Notes: generated from the letters alone by a model not told the origin. Counted from the first letter of the stretch, positions 53,617 through 62,749 are shown. The stretch: DNA of 64,000 nt from JAKOWB01 sp038363005 (GCA_038363005.1 JBBQBI010000002.1:124001-188000); one strand, 5' to 3'. Translations and numbers: made by a program.

Positions 53617-54419
53617 TGGGCGGGCGCCGGAATCGCTGGGTGGGGGCGCTCATCGTCGGCTGGATGCTGGCGCTGGTGACCTTCATCTACCTGCCGATCG
53701 GCACCGGCATCCTGGCCAGTCTGGGGGCCTCGCGCTACTTCACCTTCCCGATCGCCAAGTGGGGCCTGGACTGGTGGTCCAAGACCTTCAACGCGCTGGA
53801 GACCCAGACGCTGCTGGAGACCTCGCTGAAGATCGCCGGCATCGTCACGGTGATCGCCGTGGTGCTGGGCTTCTTCGGCGCCCTGGCCTTTGCCCGCTTC
53901 CAGTGGCGCGGCCGCGGCCTGTTCCAGAAGCTGGTGCTGCTGCCGATCTTCTTCCCGCAGTCGGTGCTGGGCCTGGCCCTGCTGCTGTGGTTCAGCGCGC
54001 TGGGCCTGCAGCTGTCCTGGCAGACCGCGATCTTCGCCCACCTGGTGTGGATCGTGCCGGTGGTGACTTTGGTGATCTCGATCCAGGTCTATTCCTTCGA
54101 TCCGGCGCTGGAGGAGGCCGCCTTCGACCTGGGCGCGACGCGCTGGCAGGTGCTGCGCGAGGTGACCTTGCCGGTGCTCTTCCCCGGGCTCTTCTCCGGC
54201 GCGCTCTTTGCCTTCCTGCTGTCCTGGGGCAATTTCCCGCTGTCGCTCTTCACCACCGGTGCCGATACCACGGTGCCGGAATTCATGTACGCCAAGATGG
54301 TCGCCGGCTATACGCCCGGCGTGCAGGTGCTGGGCACGGTCTCGACCGTCGGCGCCGGCCTGCTGCTGCTCGGCGGCTATGGCCTGATCCTGATCCTGCG
54401 CCGCCGCCAGCGCGGCTGA
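53616..54419 (+). CDS. ABC transporter permease (PotC-like)
   Basis: The second membrane subunit, 267 residues, about six helices. The EAA loop EEAAFDLGATRWQVLREVTLPVLFPG near 166-191 matches its partner. It completes the importer operon. No clear terminator follows. Confidence 0.92.
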   Translation: MGGRRNRWVGALIVGWMLALVTFIYLPIGTGILASLGASRYFTFPIAKWGLDWWSKTFNALETQTLLETSLKIAGIVTVIAVVLGFFGALAFARFQWRGRGLFQKLVLLPIFFPQSVLGLALLLWFSALGLQLSWQTAIFAHLVWIVPVVTLVISIQVYSFDPALEEAAFDLGATRWQVLREVTLPVLFPGLFSGALFAFLLSWGNFPLSLFTTGADTTVPEFMYAKMVAGYTPGVQVLGTVSTVGAGLLLLGGYGLILILRRRQRG

Positions 54420-54783
54420 CCGATCCGCGGTTCCGACCTCGCTCTGCAGGTCTCTACACCCCCAGACGCCTCTCCCCCCGCGGTTCACGCCCGCAGCGTT
54501 TGGGCGCTGCGCGCGATAGTGGAATACTATACTGTTCGTGAATACAATGATAGGTGGGTATACTATAGTATTCAAAACTGAATGGTTGTATTTCGTCTGA
54601 TCGTGCGATAGATGTCAGGGGCCTGACCTCCGCCAGTATTATCAGTTATTCCAGGATATTGGTGGGAGCAGGCGATCGGGTGTCCTGCTGAATCGGCCTG
54701 CCAGATCAATCTGGAGAGAGTTGCCTGCCGATAATCAACTAAGCAGCGAGTAATACTTGCCGCATATCTGGGGGAAACCACTC
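54420..54783 (+). promoter_or_regulatory. AT-rich leader with inverted repeat upstream of the autotransporter
   Basis: A 364-bp interval whose middle (about 54515-54620) is clearly richer in A and T than the rest of the window. GAATACTATA (54522-54531) and TATAGTATTC (54564-54573) form a perfect 10-bp inverted repeat with a 32-bp spacer. The right half also contains the 12-bp palindrome ATACTATAGTAT (54560-54571) and a TATACT that could serve as -10. If so, the leader RNA would be over 200 nt long. No gene is seen in it. Confidence 0.55.
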
Positions 54784-57700
54784 ATGACGATCATTGTCGC
54801 GCCTACTTCGCTGGCGCACCGGACCACCGTCCGCCGCTGCGTGACGCGCGCCGCCCTGCTGTCCGCCACGGTCTTCGGCCTGACCCTGACGCCGCCGGCG
54901 GCGCAGGCGCAGGACGTCGTGGTCATGAACGGGCAAACCTTTGACGTCACCATGAACCCCACCGTCATCGACTCGCTGAACATCAACAGCGGCGGCACGG
55001 TTCAGCTCAACAGCAACAACCTGGTCATCAACGACAACGTCAACACCGTCTATGCCGGCACCACGCACGGCGTGGTCGACGCCAGCGCCATCCTCAAGCA
55101 GGGCAGCGGCACGGTCACGCTGGACAACTACACCCAGGATGGTGGCGAGCTGCACATCAACGGCGGCGGCATCCTCATCCAGGGCGGTACCAGCGAGATT
55201 CGCTACCTGACGGTCGGCTCCGACGGCGGCAACGGCGTGGCGACCATGACCGGCGGCACGCTGAACATCATCGCCGTGCTGGCGCCGCTGCCCCCCGCCA
55301 GCCCCGCCGCCTCGCTACAGGTCGGCGACTTCGGCGGCACCGGCGAGTTCAATCAGTCGGGCGGCACGGTGATCATCGCCAGCGGCGCCAGCTTCAATGT
55401 CGGCAACCAGGGCGGCACCGGCACCTACAACATCAGTGGTGGCGAGCTGCGCCTGACCGATGCCCTCTATTCCCTGGGTCGCAGCACCAATGCCATGCGC
55501 AACAGCGACGGCACCCTGAACATCAGCGGCACCGGCCTGGTGAACATGCTGGGCGGCACCTTCACCATCGGCGACCGCGCCGGCCCGGGCGATGCCTCGA
55601 GCGCGCACGGCGCGGTGGTCCAGACCGGCGGCACCTTCCGCGTCTCGAGCGGCGTGCTGCAGCTCGCCGGCGTCAATAACACGGGGGCGGCAGTGGACGG
55701 CCGCTATGACCTGCAGGGCGGCACGCTGGAGATCGGCGGCAACAGCCTGCAGGAGCGCGCGCTCGCCGACGGCGCGGTCTATCAGTTCAACCTGGGCGGC
55801 GGCACGATCAAGGCGATCGGCAGCACGCTCAACACCGTGGTCAATGCCACGCTGGTCGGCGGCAGCGTGTCGAGCTTCGACAGCAACGGCCTGGGCATCG
55901 ACTGGCATGGCACGCTGACCGGCACAGGCGGCCTGGCCAAGCTCGGTGGCGGCACCGTGACGCTGTTCAGCGGCAGCAACAGCTTCACCGGCGGCATCCG
56001 CGTGGAGGCCGGCACGCTGATCGGTTCGGTCGACGGCGCCCTGCCGGACGGCAATGCGCTAGTGATCAACGGCGGCACGCTGGACCTCAACGACTTCAAC
56101 CTTGAGGCCACGGCGCTGGGCGGCACCGGCGGCACGCTCGACCTCGGCAACGCGACACTGACGCTGGACCAGGCGGTCGACACCCAGTTCGATGGTGGTA
56201 TTTCCGGCACCGGCGGCCTGGTGAAGAACGGCGCCGGCACGCTGATCCTGGGCGGTAACAGCAGCTACAACGGCGCCACCGCGGTCACTGATGGCGTACT
56301 GGTGGTGAACGGCTCAATCGCGAACTCCGTGGTCACGCTGTCGGGCGACGCGCGGCTGGGCGGCAGCGGTTCGCTGGGTGGCTTCATGGCGCAAAGCGGC
56401 ACCACCGTGGCGCCGGGCAATTCCATCGGCACGATGAATGTGGTCAACGCCACCTTCGATCCCGGCTCGACCTACGAAGTGGAGGTCGACGACCTGGGCA
56501 ACAGCGACCTGGTGAACGCCAGCGGCACGGTGACCATCAACGGCGGCGACGTGCTGGTGCTAACCGGTCTGGGCGTGCAGACGGCGACACCCTACGTCAT
56601 CGTCAACGCGGCGACCGTGGCCGGCGTCGGCTTCGACAGCGTCGCCACCGATTCGCTCTTCGTCGATGCCTCGCTGACGCAGACGGCGACGCAGGTGCTG
56701 CTGGAGCTGATCCGCAATGCCACGGCCTTCGCCGACGTGGCGGCGACGCCGAACCAGATGGCGGTGGCCGATGCGGCTGACGCCTTGCCGCCCGGCGATC
56801 CGCTGGCCGATGCCCTGGCGACCCTGGGGTCGGCCGCGGAGGCGCAGCAGGCCTTCGACCTGCTGTCGGGCGAGATCCATGCCACCGCGCGCGGCCTGCT
56901 GCTGGATGACAGCCGCTTCCCGCGTGAGGCCATTGCGCGCCGCCTGACCGGCGAGCCGCAGGGCGTGAAGCGGCCGATCTTCGGCACGCCCGCCCAGGCC
57001 TGGATCGAGGCCTTCGGGTCCTTCGGATCGGCGGAGAACGACGGCAATGCCGCCGGCGCCAGCCGCGACATCGGCGGCGTCTTTGTCGGCCTCGACACGG
57101 CGCTGGACGAGAGCTTCACCCTGGGCCTGCTGGCCGGCTACAGCCAGACCGGCGTGGACGTGAACCGTCGTGGCTCCAGCCTGACGGTCGATAGCTTCCA
57201 CCTTGGAGCCTATGCCGGCGCCGATTTCGGTGGCGTGAACCTGCAGCTCGGTGGCGCCTTCGCCTGGCACACCATCGACTCGACGCGCCACGTCGCCTTC
57301 GGCGGCATCGACGAGACCGAGACCGGCGACTACACCGGCTGGACCGGCCAGGTCTTCGGCGAGGCCGGCTATCGCTTCGATTTCGGCATGGCGTCGATCG
57401 AGCCCTTCGCCGGGCTGGCCTACGTGAACGTCGCGACCGAGGGCTTCACCGAGAGCGGCGGCATCGCCGCGTTGAGCGCGGATGACGAGAGCAGCGATGC
57501 CCTCTTCACCACGTTGGGCGTGCGCGGTTCGGCCACGGTGGACACCATGGCGGGGCTCAGCCTGCGCGGCTCGGTGGGCTGGCGCCATGCCTTGAGCGCC
57601 GATACGCCCGAGGCCAGCTTCGCCTTCTCCGGCGGCGCCGACTTCACCATCGAGGGCCTGCCGATTGCCGAGGACACCATCGTGATGGAAGCCGGCATCG

Positions 57701-57807
57701 GCCTGCAGGTCATGCCGGGCGTCTCGATCGGCCTGAACTACTCTGGCCAGATCGGCGACGGCATCAGCGACCAGGGCTTCAACGCCGGTATCCGCGTCAG
57801 CTTCTGA
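54784..57807 (+). CDS. Autotransporter with beta-rich passenger and C-terminal barrel
   Basis: A type V secreted outer-membrane protein of 1007 residues. A long signal peptide (about 1-43, cleavage near AQA|QD) is followed by a Gly/Thr/Asn-rich passenger with short beta-helix-type repeats. Two passenger-associated repeats (GTGGLAKLGGGTVTL near 380 and GTGGLVKNGAGTLIL near 480) are followed by an APGNSIGT block typical of the passenger end. The autotransporter barrel spans about 735-1007 (beginning AQAWIEAFGSFG) and ends in Phe, as outer-membrane proteins do. Few Cys are present. GGGGGA precedes the ATG. The role could be adhesion or surface binding, but this is not shown. Confidence 0.92.
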   Translation: MTIIVAPTSLAHRTTVRRCVTRAALLSATVFGLTLTPPAAQAQDVVVMNGQTFDVTMNPTVIDSLNINSGGTVQLNSNNLVINDNVNTVYAGTTHGVVDASAILKQGSGTVTLDNYTQDGGELHINGGGILIQGGTSEIRYLTVGSDGGNGVATMTGGTLNIIAVLAPLPPASPAASLQVGDFGGTGEFNQSGGTVIIASGASFNVGNQGGTGTYNISGGELRLTDALYSLGRSTNAMRNSDGTLNISGTGLVNMLGGTFTIGDRAGPGDASSAHGAVVQTGGTFRVSSGVLQLAGVNNTGAAVDGRYDLQGGTLEIGGNSLQERALADGAVYQFNLGGGTIKAIGSTLNTVVNATLVGGSVSSFDSNGLGIDWHGTLTGTGGLAKLGGGTVTLFSGSNSFTGGIRVEAGTLIGSVDGALPDGNALVINGGTLDLNDFNLEATALGGTGGTLDLGNATLTLDQAVDTQFDGGISGTGGLVKNGAGTLILGGNSSYNGATAVTDGVLVVNGSIANSVVTLSGDARLGGSGSLGGFMAQSGTTVAPGNSIGTMNVVNATFDPGSTYEVEVDDLGNSDLVNASGTVTINGGDVLVLTGLGVQTATPYVIVNAATVAGVGFDSVATDSLFVDASLTQTATQVLLELIRNATAFADVAATPNQMAVADAADALPPGDPLADALATLGSAAEAQQAFDLLSGEIHATARGLLLDDSRFPREAIARRLTGEPQGVKRPIFGTPAQAWIEAFGSFGSAENDGNAAGASRDIGGVFVGLDTALDESFTLGLLAGYSQTGVDVNRRGSSLTVDSFHLGAYAGADFGGVNLQLGGAFAWHTIDSTRHVAFGGIDETETGDYTGWTGQVFGEAGYRFDFGMASIEPFAGLAYVNVATEGFTESGGIAALSADDESSDALFTTLGVRGSATVDTMAGLSLRGSVGWRHALSADTPEASFAFSGGADFTIEGLPIAEDTIVMEAGIGLQVMPGVSIGLNYSGQIGDGISDQGFNAGIRVSF

Positions 57808-57833
57808 ACAGGAGCGCCAGCCTTAGTATCACC

Positions 57834-57919
57834 GTCATGCTCGGACTTGTTCCGAGCATCCATGTCGCAGCTGGCGCCAGGCTTCGCCATGGACCCTCGG
57901 ACCAAGTCCGAGGGTGACG
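57834..57919. repeat. Intergenic inverted repeat related to family B
   Basis: Starts GTCATGCTCGGACTTG with an inner GCTCGGAC...GTTCCGAGC hairpin and ends CCGAGGGTGAC. It lies between the convergent autotransporter and cysteine hydrolase genes and is diverged from the main family B consensus. Confidence 0.7.
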
Positions 57920-57929
57920 GGCCGGGAGG

Positions 57930-58568
57930 CTAGCCCCGCCGGTTCATCCCGCGCAGCTCATCGAGCAACGCCGCCGTCGACCGCACCCGGCCATAGGCCG
58001 CCATGGCCCGGACCGACTGCGCATGCTCCTCCGGCGTAGTGCCGGCGCAGGCATCGTCTACCAGCGTGACGTAGAAGCCGCGATCCGAAGCGTCGCGCAC
58101 CGCTGACTCCACGCACTGGTTGGTGAAGACGCCGCAGATCGCCAGGTCGGCGATGCCGATGTTGCGCAGCAGGAACTCGATGTTGGTGGCGTTGAACACG
58201 CCCGACGCCGTCTTGGGCAGCAGGATCTCGTCGCCGGCTGGTGCGACCTCCGGCATGGGCCGCCCGCCGGGATCGCCCCGTGGGATGTGGAAGTCCGACA
58301 GCTTGTGGTCCAGAGAGCGGTCGCGGCCATCCAGGGTCAGGCTCTGGATCACCGTGTGGATCACCTCCTGTCCGGCGGCGCGAAAGGCGGTGACCAGGCT
58401 GCCGGCGTTGGGCAGGGCACTGTCCAGGGCGCCGAAGTAGGCATCCTGCTTGGCCGCCGGCCAGCGCGGCCCAGTCAGCATGCCGTCGCGCCGGCAGAAG
58501 GCCTGCTGCAGGTCGACCACCAGCAGGGCGCTGCGGCCAGCTTCCATCGCGGCATCACGGGGCTTCAT
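57930..58568 (-). CDS. Isochorismatase-family cysteine hydrolase
   Basis: A 212-residue hydrolase with the Asp-Lys-Cys triad: Asp19 (LLVVDLQQAF), Lys119 (LLPKTASGVF) and Cys152 (VFTNQCVESA). Such enzymes cleave amides (nicotinamidase, biuret hydrolase, ureidoacrylate amidohydrolase and related). AGGGAG lies before the start. It is divergent from the barrel-enzyme/DeoR pair. Substrate is open; amide nitrogen release would fit the ligase genes around it. Confidence 0.9.
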   Translation of the reverse strand: MKPRDAAMEAGRSALLVVDLQQAFCRRDGMLTGPRWPAAKQDAYFGALDSALPNAGSLVTAFRAAGQEVIHTVIQSLTLDGRDRSLDHKLSDFHIPRGDPGGRPMPEVAPAGDEILLPKTASGVFNATNIEFLLRNIGIADLAICGVFTNQCVESAVRDASDRGFYVTLVDDACAGTTPEEHAQSVRAMAAYGRVRSTAALLDELRGMNRRG

Positions 58569-58697
58569 GTTGCTCTCCCTGTCCGGCCTGGATCATGAAC
58601 CCAGTCGGAAAACTTTGCACCTCACACAGAGTTTGTCGCAATCCCCACATCCGTGCTAAGACGGCGGCAACAAGAACGGGTCTCCGGGAGGGGCCGG

Positions 58698-59399
58698 ATG
58701 GACTTCATCTTCATGCTGACGCGGCAGGACCAGACGGTGGTCGATTGCCTGGATGTCATGCAGGCGATCCGCCCCGCCGGCCTCGGCCATGTCGGCTTCA
58801 AGGACCTCGGTGTCGAGCTCGAGACGCTGCAGGCGCTGCACCGCGCCATCAAGGACAGCGGCGCCACCAGCTACATGGAGGTGGTCTCCACCTCGCCGGA
58901 GGCAGCGTTGAATTCCGCCCGCGTCGCCCGCGAGCTGGGCGTCGACCGCCTGATGGGCGGCACCGACGCGGCCGGCACGCTGGCGGTGCTCAAGGGCAGC
59001 CCTACCGAGTACTACCCCTTTCCCGGCCGCCCGCTCGGCCATCCGACCAAGCTGGGCGGCCAGCCCGACGAGGTCGAGGCGCAGTGTCGCCGCTTCCGCC
59101 AGATGGGCTGCGCCGGCGTTGACCTGCTGGCCTATCGCGCCACCGAGGCCGAGCCGCTGGAGCTGGTGCGCGCCGCCCGGCGCGGCCTGGGCGACGAGGG
59201 CCGGCTGATCTGCGCCGGATCCGTCGACTCGCCGGCCCGCATCCAGGCCCTGGCGGATGCTGGCTGCGAGGCCTTCACCATCGGCTCGGCCGCCTTCGAC
59301 GGTGCCTTCTCGCCGCGCAAGGGCCTGCTGGTGCATCAGCTGGCCGACATCCTGGCGGCCGCCAAGCCCGCCGCGACGGCCCGCCGCGCCGCCGGCTAG
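58698..59399 (+). CDS. Barrel-like enzyme of unassigned function
   Basis: A 233-residue protein that looks like a TIM barrel of the ribulose-phosphate-binding type. The C-terminal half has CAGSVDSPARIQALADAG and FTIGSAAFDG, which resemble the paired phosphate-binding loops of HisA/HisF or tryptophan-type barrels. Early segments GHVGFKDLGVE and MEVVSTSPEAA are conserved-looking but I cannot assign a reaction. GGGAGGGG is 5 nt before the ATG. The DeoR-type regulator follows 13 bp later, pointing to phosphorylated-sugar or carbohydrate-derived substrates. Confidence 0.75.
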   Translation: MDFIFMLTRQDQTVVDCLDVMQAIRPAGLGHVGFKDLGVELETLQALHRAIKDSGATSYMEVVSTSPEAALNSARVARELGVDRLMGGTDAAGTLAVLKGSPTEYYPFPGRPLGHPTKLGGQPDEVEAQCRRFRQMGCAGVDLLAYRATEAEPLELVRAARRGLGDEGRLICAGSVDSPARIQALADAGCEAFTIGSAAFDGAFSPRKGLLVHQLADILAAAKPAATARRAAG

Positions 59400-59412
59400 G
59401 ACGCCCTTGCCC

Positions 59413-60213
59413 ATGGCGCGCGCCCCGGCCGATCATGGCGCGATGAAACGCAAGCTCGGCAAACAGGCGCGCCAGGACCGCATCGTCGCGGAGCTGCGCG
59501 CCAATCCTACGGTGCGCATCTCGGCACTCGCCCGCGCCTTCGGCGTCACCACCGAGACGGTGCGCCGCGACGTCGATGCACTCTCTCGCGAGGGCGTGGT
59601 CAGCCGCACCTATGGCGGTGCCGCCGTCACCGCGCTGGCGCATGAGCCCTCGCTGGACGAGCGCGCCAACATCCTGGTGGAAGAGCGCACGCGCATCGCC
59701 AACTGCGCGGTGAGCTTCGTGCAGCCGGGCGACGTGCTGATGATCGACAGCGGCGCCACCACCTCGCACTTCGTGCGGCGCCTGGCGGTGGAGCTGAAGG
59801 ACATCACCATCATCACCAACTCCATCGGCCACGCCGCCGTGGCCGGCACCAACCCTTCGATCAAGGTGATCCTGGCCCCCGGCTACTATGTGGCGCGGGA
59901 GCGCGGCACCTATGGGCCGGAGGTGGCCGAGTTCCTGCGCCGCTACCGTGCCAACCACGCCTTCATCGGTGCCGGCGGCATGACGGTGGAGGGGCCGAAC
60001 GACGTCTCGGCCGAGCTCTGCTGGGTCAAGCGCGCGATGATCGAGCGCGCCGGTAGCTGCACCCTGCTGGTCGACCACGGCAAGTTCGGCAACCTCGGCC
60101 TCGAGGTCATCTGCCCGTTGGAACGCGTGACCCGCGTCATCACCGACAGCCCGCCGCCGCCCGAGCACCAGCCGATCTTCCTGAAGGGCAAGCCGGAGCT
60201 GGTGATCGGGTAG
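59413..60213 (+). CDS. DeoR/GlpR family transcriptional regulator
   Basis: A 266-residue DeoR regulator. The N-terminal HTH (RISALARAFGVTTETVRRDVDAL, about residues 33-55) and SRTYGGA near 64-70 are signature pieces. The C-terminal sugar-phosphate sensor domain has IDSGATTSHFVRRL and LVDHGKFG. An alternative start exists at 59443; neither has a strong Shine-Dalgarno sequence. It likely controls the barrel enzyme upstream and perhaps the divergent hydrolase. Confidence 0.9.
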   Translation: MARAPADHGAMKRKLGKQARQDRIVAELRANPTVRISALARAFGVTTETVRRDVDALSREGVVSRTYGGAAVTALAHEPSLDERANILVEERTRIANCAVSFVQPGDVLMIDSGATTSHFVRRLAVELKDITIITNSIGHAAVAGTNPSIKVILAPGYYVARERGTYGPEVAEFLRRYRANHAFIGAGGMTVEGPNDVSAELCWVKRAMIERAGSCTLLVDHGKFGNLGLEVICPLERVTRVITDSPPPPEHQPIFLKGKPELVIG

Positions 60214-60216
60214 TCA

Positions 60217-60355
60217 AACCCTCTCCCTTGGGAGAGGGTGCGAGCGGAGCGAGCGGGTGAGGGAGGTTGGTGCCGATTGCGCCGGCACGCTCGCACCGAC
60301 CAAAATCCCTCACCCGGCGACTGCGCCGCCACCCTCTCCCAAGGGAGAGGGTTGG
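60217..60355. repeat. Family A intergenic inverted repeat, copy 6
   Basis: Long outer arms ACCCTCTCCCTTGGGAGAGGG and CCCTCTCCCAAGGGAGAGGGTT, with GAGCGAGCGGGTGAGGGA and TCCCTCACCCGGCGACT inside. It lies between the convergent DeoR and GS-like genes. Confidence 0.85.
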
Positions 60356-60359
60356 TAGG

Positions 60360-61697
60360 TCAATAGACCTCCAGGTACTCGTTCTTCTCCCAGTCCGTCA
60401 CATGCCCGCGGAAGCGGCCGAGTTCGTAGCGCTTCACCACGGTGAAGAGCTTGACGAACTCTTCACCCAGCAGCGCGCGCATGGCTTTGTCGGCCTCCAG
60501 GTGGTCGAGCGCCAGCTCCAGGCTCCGCGGCAGCTTCTCCAGGCTGGCGTCCTCCTCGCTCGGACCCTTGAGGTTCGTCGCTGGGCCCAGCTTCAGCTTG
60601 CCCTTGATGCCCAGCAGGCCGGCGGCCAGCACGGCGGACGCTGTGAGGTAGGGGTTGGTGTTGGCCGAAGCGCCGCGCATCTCGATGTGGGTGCCCTGGT
60701 CCTTGGTCGCCTTCACGCGCACCAGCGCCGTGCGGTCCTCGATACCCCAGGAGATGTTCGAGGGCGCGAAGGTATGCGGCCTCAGGCGGTGGTAGCAGTT
60801 CGGCGTCGGCCCGATCAGCGGCATCATCGCGCGGGCATGCTTCACCACGCCGGCGATGAAGCTGCGCGCCACGGCCGACAGGCCATCGGGGTCCTTGGGG
60901 TCGAGGAAGGCGTTCTTCCCCGTCTTGCGGTCCAGCAGGCTCATGTGCACATGGCAGCCGCTGCCGGCGCCGCCGGCGAAGGGCTTGGACATGAAGGTGG
61001 CCAGGTAGCCGGCGCGGTGCAGCACCTCCTTCACCGCATTCTTGAAGGTGAAGGAGCGATCGGCGGCGGCGACGCCGATGGCGGCCTTGTAGTTGATCTC
61101 GAACTGCGAGGAGGCGTACTCGCAGTTATGCGTGATCAGCTCGATGCCCAGCGCCTGCAACTGGTCGAGCAGCTGCTGCACCGCATCGACGTAGTTGTTG
61201 CGCAGGCTGTTGAAGATATGCAGCCCCTCGAACAGCGGCGCCTTGGTGTCCTTGTCCAGCAGGTAGAACTCGAACTCCTGCCCGGTCATGACGTCGAAGC
61301 CAAGCTCGGCGGCCTCGGCCAGCAGGCGCTTGAAGACGCTGCGCGGCCCGCCTCCCACAACGCTGCCATCCAGGTGGTGCAGGTCGCAGATCACCTTGGC
61401 GGTGTTGGCCATCCAGGGCACCCGCACCAGCGTGTCGAAATCGGGGAACAGCATGGTGTCGCGGTAGTTGATTTCCTCGTGCAGGCCGGTGCCGGCGATC
61501 ACGTGACTGGCGGTGTCCAGCGCGATGACGCCGCCATAAAAGTTCAGCCCCTTGCGGGCATAGCCCTCGACCGCGTCGAGCGGCACCAGCTTGGAGCGCG
61601 AGGTGCCGTGCAGGTCGGTCTGCTCGAAGCGGACGTACTGGATGCCGTCCTTCTTCAGGCGGGCCATCGCCTCGCCCACCTTGTCGGTCTTCGCCAT
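60360..61697 (-). CDS. Glutamine synthetase family protein (type III/GlnT-like ligase)
   Basis: A 445-residue GS-fold ligase distinct from the copy at 48693. QEFEFYLLD near 140-148, SGCHVHMSLLD near 258-268 and SWGIEDRTALVRVK near 318-331 mark the active site, and SANTNPYLTASAVLAAGL near 346-363 the C-terminal motif. It matches proteins annotated as type III glutamate-ammonia ligase or gamma-glutamyl-methylamide-type ligases. The start at 61697 has GGGGAGAG upstream. The amine used is unknown. Confidence 0.85.
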   Translation of the reverse strand: MAKTDKVGEAMARLKKDGIQYVRFEQTDLHGTSRSKLVPLDAVEGYARKGLNFYGGVIALDTASHVIAGTGLHEEINYRDTMLFPDFDTLVRVPWMANTAKVICDLHHLDGSVVGGGPRSVFKRLLAEAAELGFDVMTGQEFEFYLLDKDTKAPLFEGLHIFNSLRNNYVDAVQQLLDQLQALGIELITHNCEYASSQFEINYKAAIGVAAADRSFTFKNAVKEVLHRAGYLATFMSKPFAGGAGSGCHVHMSLLDRKTGKNAFLDPKDPDGLSAVARSFIAGVVKHARAMMPLIGPTPNCYHRLRPHTFAPSNISWGIEDRTALVRVKATKDQGTHIEMRGASANTNPYLTASAVLAAGLLGIKGKLKLGPATNLKGPSEEDASLEKLPRSLELALDHLEADKAMRALLGEEFVKLFTVVKRYELGRFRGHVTDWEKNEYLEVY

Positions 61698-61807
61698 GCC
61701 AGCTCTCCCCACTGTTGGGGCGAGGCTAGCGAAAGAAGCTTGGCAGGCTCAACAGGCAAGTTGCGAGGTGCCACTTGGCGCGGCAGGATCGTCGGCGGGG
61801 TAAGCAA

Positions 61808-61930
61808 CGACCGAACGCCCTCACCCCCTCCCTCTCCCGCCAACAGCGGGAGAGGGGGCAGAAGGGCGCGGCACCGAGCCAAGAGCTCCCCCTCTCCCGC
61901 TTTTGGCGGGAGAGGGTAGGGTGAGGGCTC
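61808..61930. repeat. Family A intergenic inverted repeat, copy 7
   Basis: CTCTCCCGCCAACAGCGGGAGAG and CTCTCCCGCTTTTGGCGGGAGAG hairpins with outer GCCCTCACCC and GGGTGAGGGC. It lies between the divergent GS-like and SDR genes, so here it sits in a promoter interval. Confidence 0.85.
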
Positions 61931-61950
61931 TTGGTAGGTGAGGGCTCTTG

Positions 61951-62727
61951 ATGCGTCTCAAAGGCAAGCGTGCGCTGGTCACGGGCGGTGGGGCCGGCAT
62001 CGGCCGGGCCACCGCGCTCAAGCTGGCGGTCGAGGGCGCCGCGGTGGCGGTGGGCGACCTGCGCCTGGCGGCGGCGGAGGAGACAGCGGCGCTGATCGTG
62101 CAGGCCGGCGGCAGGGCCATCGCGGTGGCCGGCGACGTCGCCGATGAGAAGAGCTGCGAGGCCATGGTGGCCGCGGCGGAGCAGGGCCTGGGCGGCCTCG
62201 ACACGCTGATCAACAACGCCGGCGTGGTGCTGCCGGACGACAACGGCGCCGAGGACACCTCGCTCGCCACCTGGAACAAGACCATCGCGGTCAACCTGAC
62301 CGGCGTCTTCCTCTGCTGCCGCTATGCCTTGCCGGCGATCAAGCGGGCCGGCGGCGGCGCGGTGGTGAACGTCGCCTCGATCGTCGCGCTGGTCGGCTCG
62401 TCCTTCCCGCAACTCGCCTATACCGCGGCCAAGGGCGGCGTGCTGTCGATGACCCGCGAGCTGGCGGTCATGTACGCGCGGCAGAACATCCGGGTGAATG
62501 CGGTCTGTCCCGGCCCCGTGGCCACCGAACTGGTGAAGACCTTCCTGTCGGACGAGGAGAAGTGGCTGCTGCGCCGCAAGTACATGCCGATGGGCCGCCT
62601 GGGCAAGCCGGAGGAGATCGCCAACGTCATGGCCTTCCTGGCCAGTGACGAGGCCAGCTACATGAACGGCGCGGCGGTCACCATCGACGGCGGTATCACC
62701 GGCGCCTACGTCATCAAGGACGACTAG
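61951..62727 (+). CDS. SDR family oxidoreductase
   Basis: A 258-residue classical SDR. The cofactor loop TGGGAGIGRA is near 11-20, NNAGVV near 87-92, Ser in NVASIVA and YTAAK near 155-159 give the catalytic set. It ends DGGITGAYVIKDD. The start at 61951 follows a repeat-derived AGGG. Spaced 22 bp before a LuxR-type gene on the same strand. Substrate is unknown. Confidence 0.9.
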   Translation: MRLKGKRALVTGGGAGIGRATALKLAVEGAAVAVGDLRLAAAEETAALIVQAGGRAIAVAGDVADEKSCEAMVAAAEQGLGGLDTLINNAGVVLPDDNGAEDTSLATWNKTIAVNLTGVFLCCRYALPAIKRAGGGAVVNVASIVALVGSSFPQLAYTAAKGGVLSMTRELAVMYARQNIRVNAVCPGPVATELVKTFLSDEEKWLLRRKYMPMGRLGKPEEIANVMAFLASDEASYMNGAAVTIDGGITGAYVIKDD

Positions 62728-62749
62728 GGGCCGTGCTAGCCTGGGCGGC

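Noticed and set aside
55300..56500. Minus-strand open frames opposite the autotransporter passenger
   Set aside because: They mirror the Gly/Thr-rich repeats and have no starts or motifs of their own.
60267..61919. A 550-codon plus-strand open frame opposite the GS-like gene
   Set aside because: It has shadow-type composition and the minus-strand GS motifs are unmistakable.
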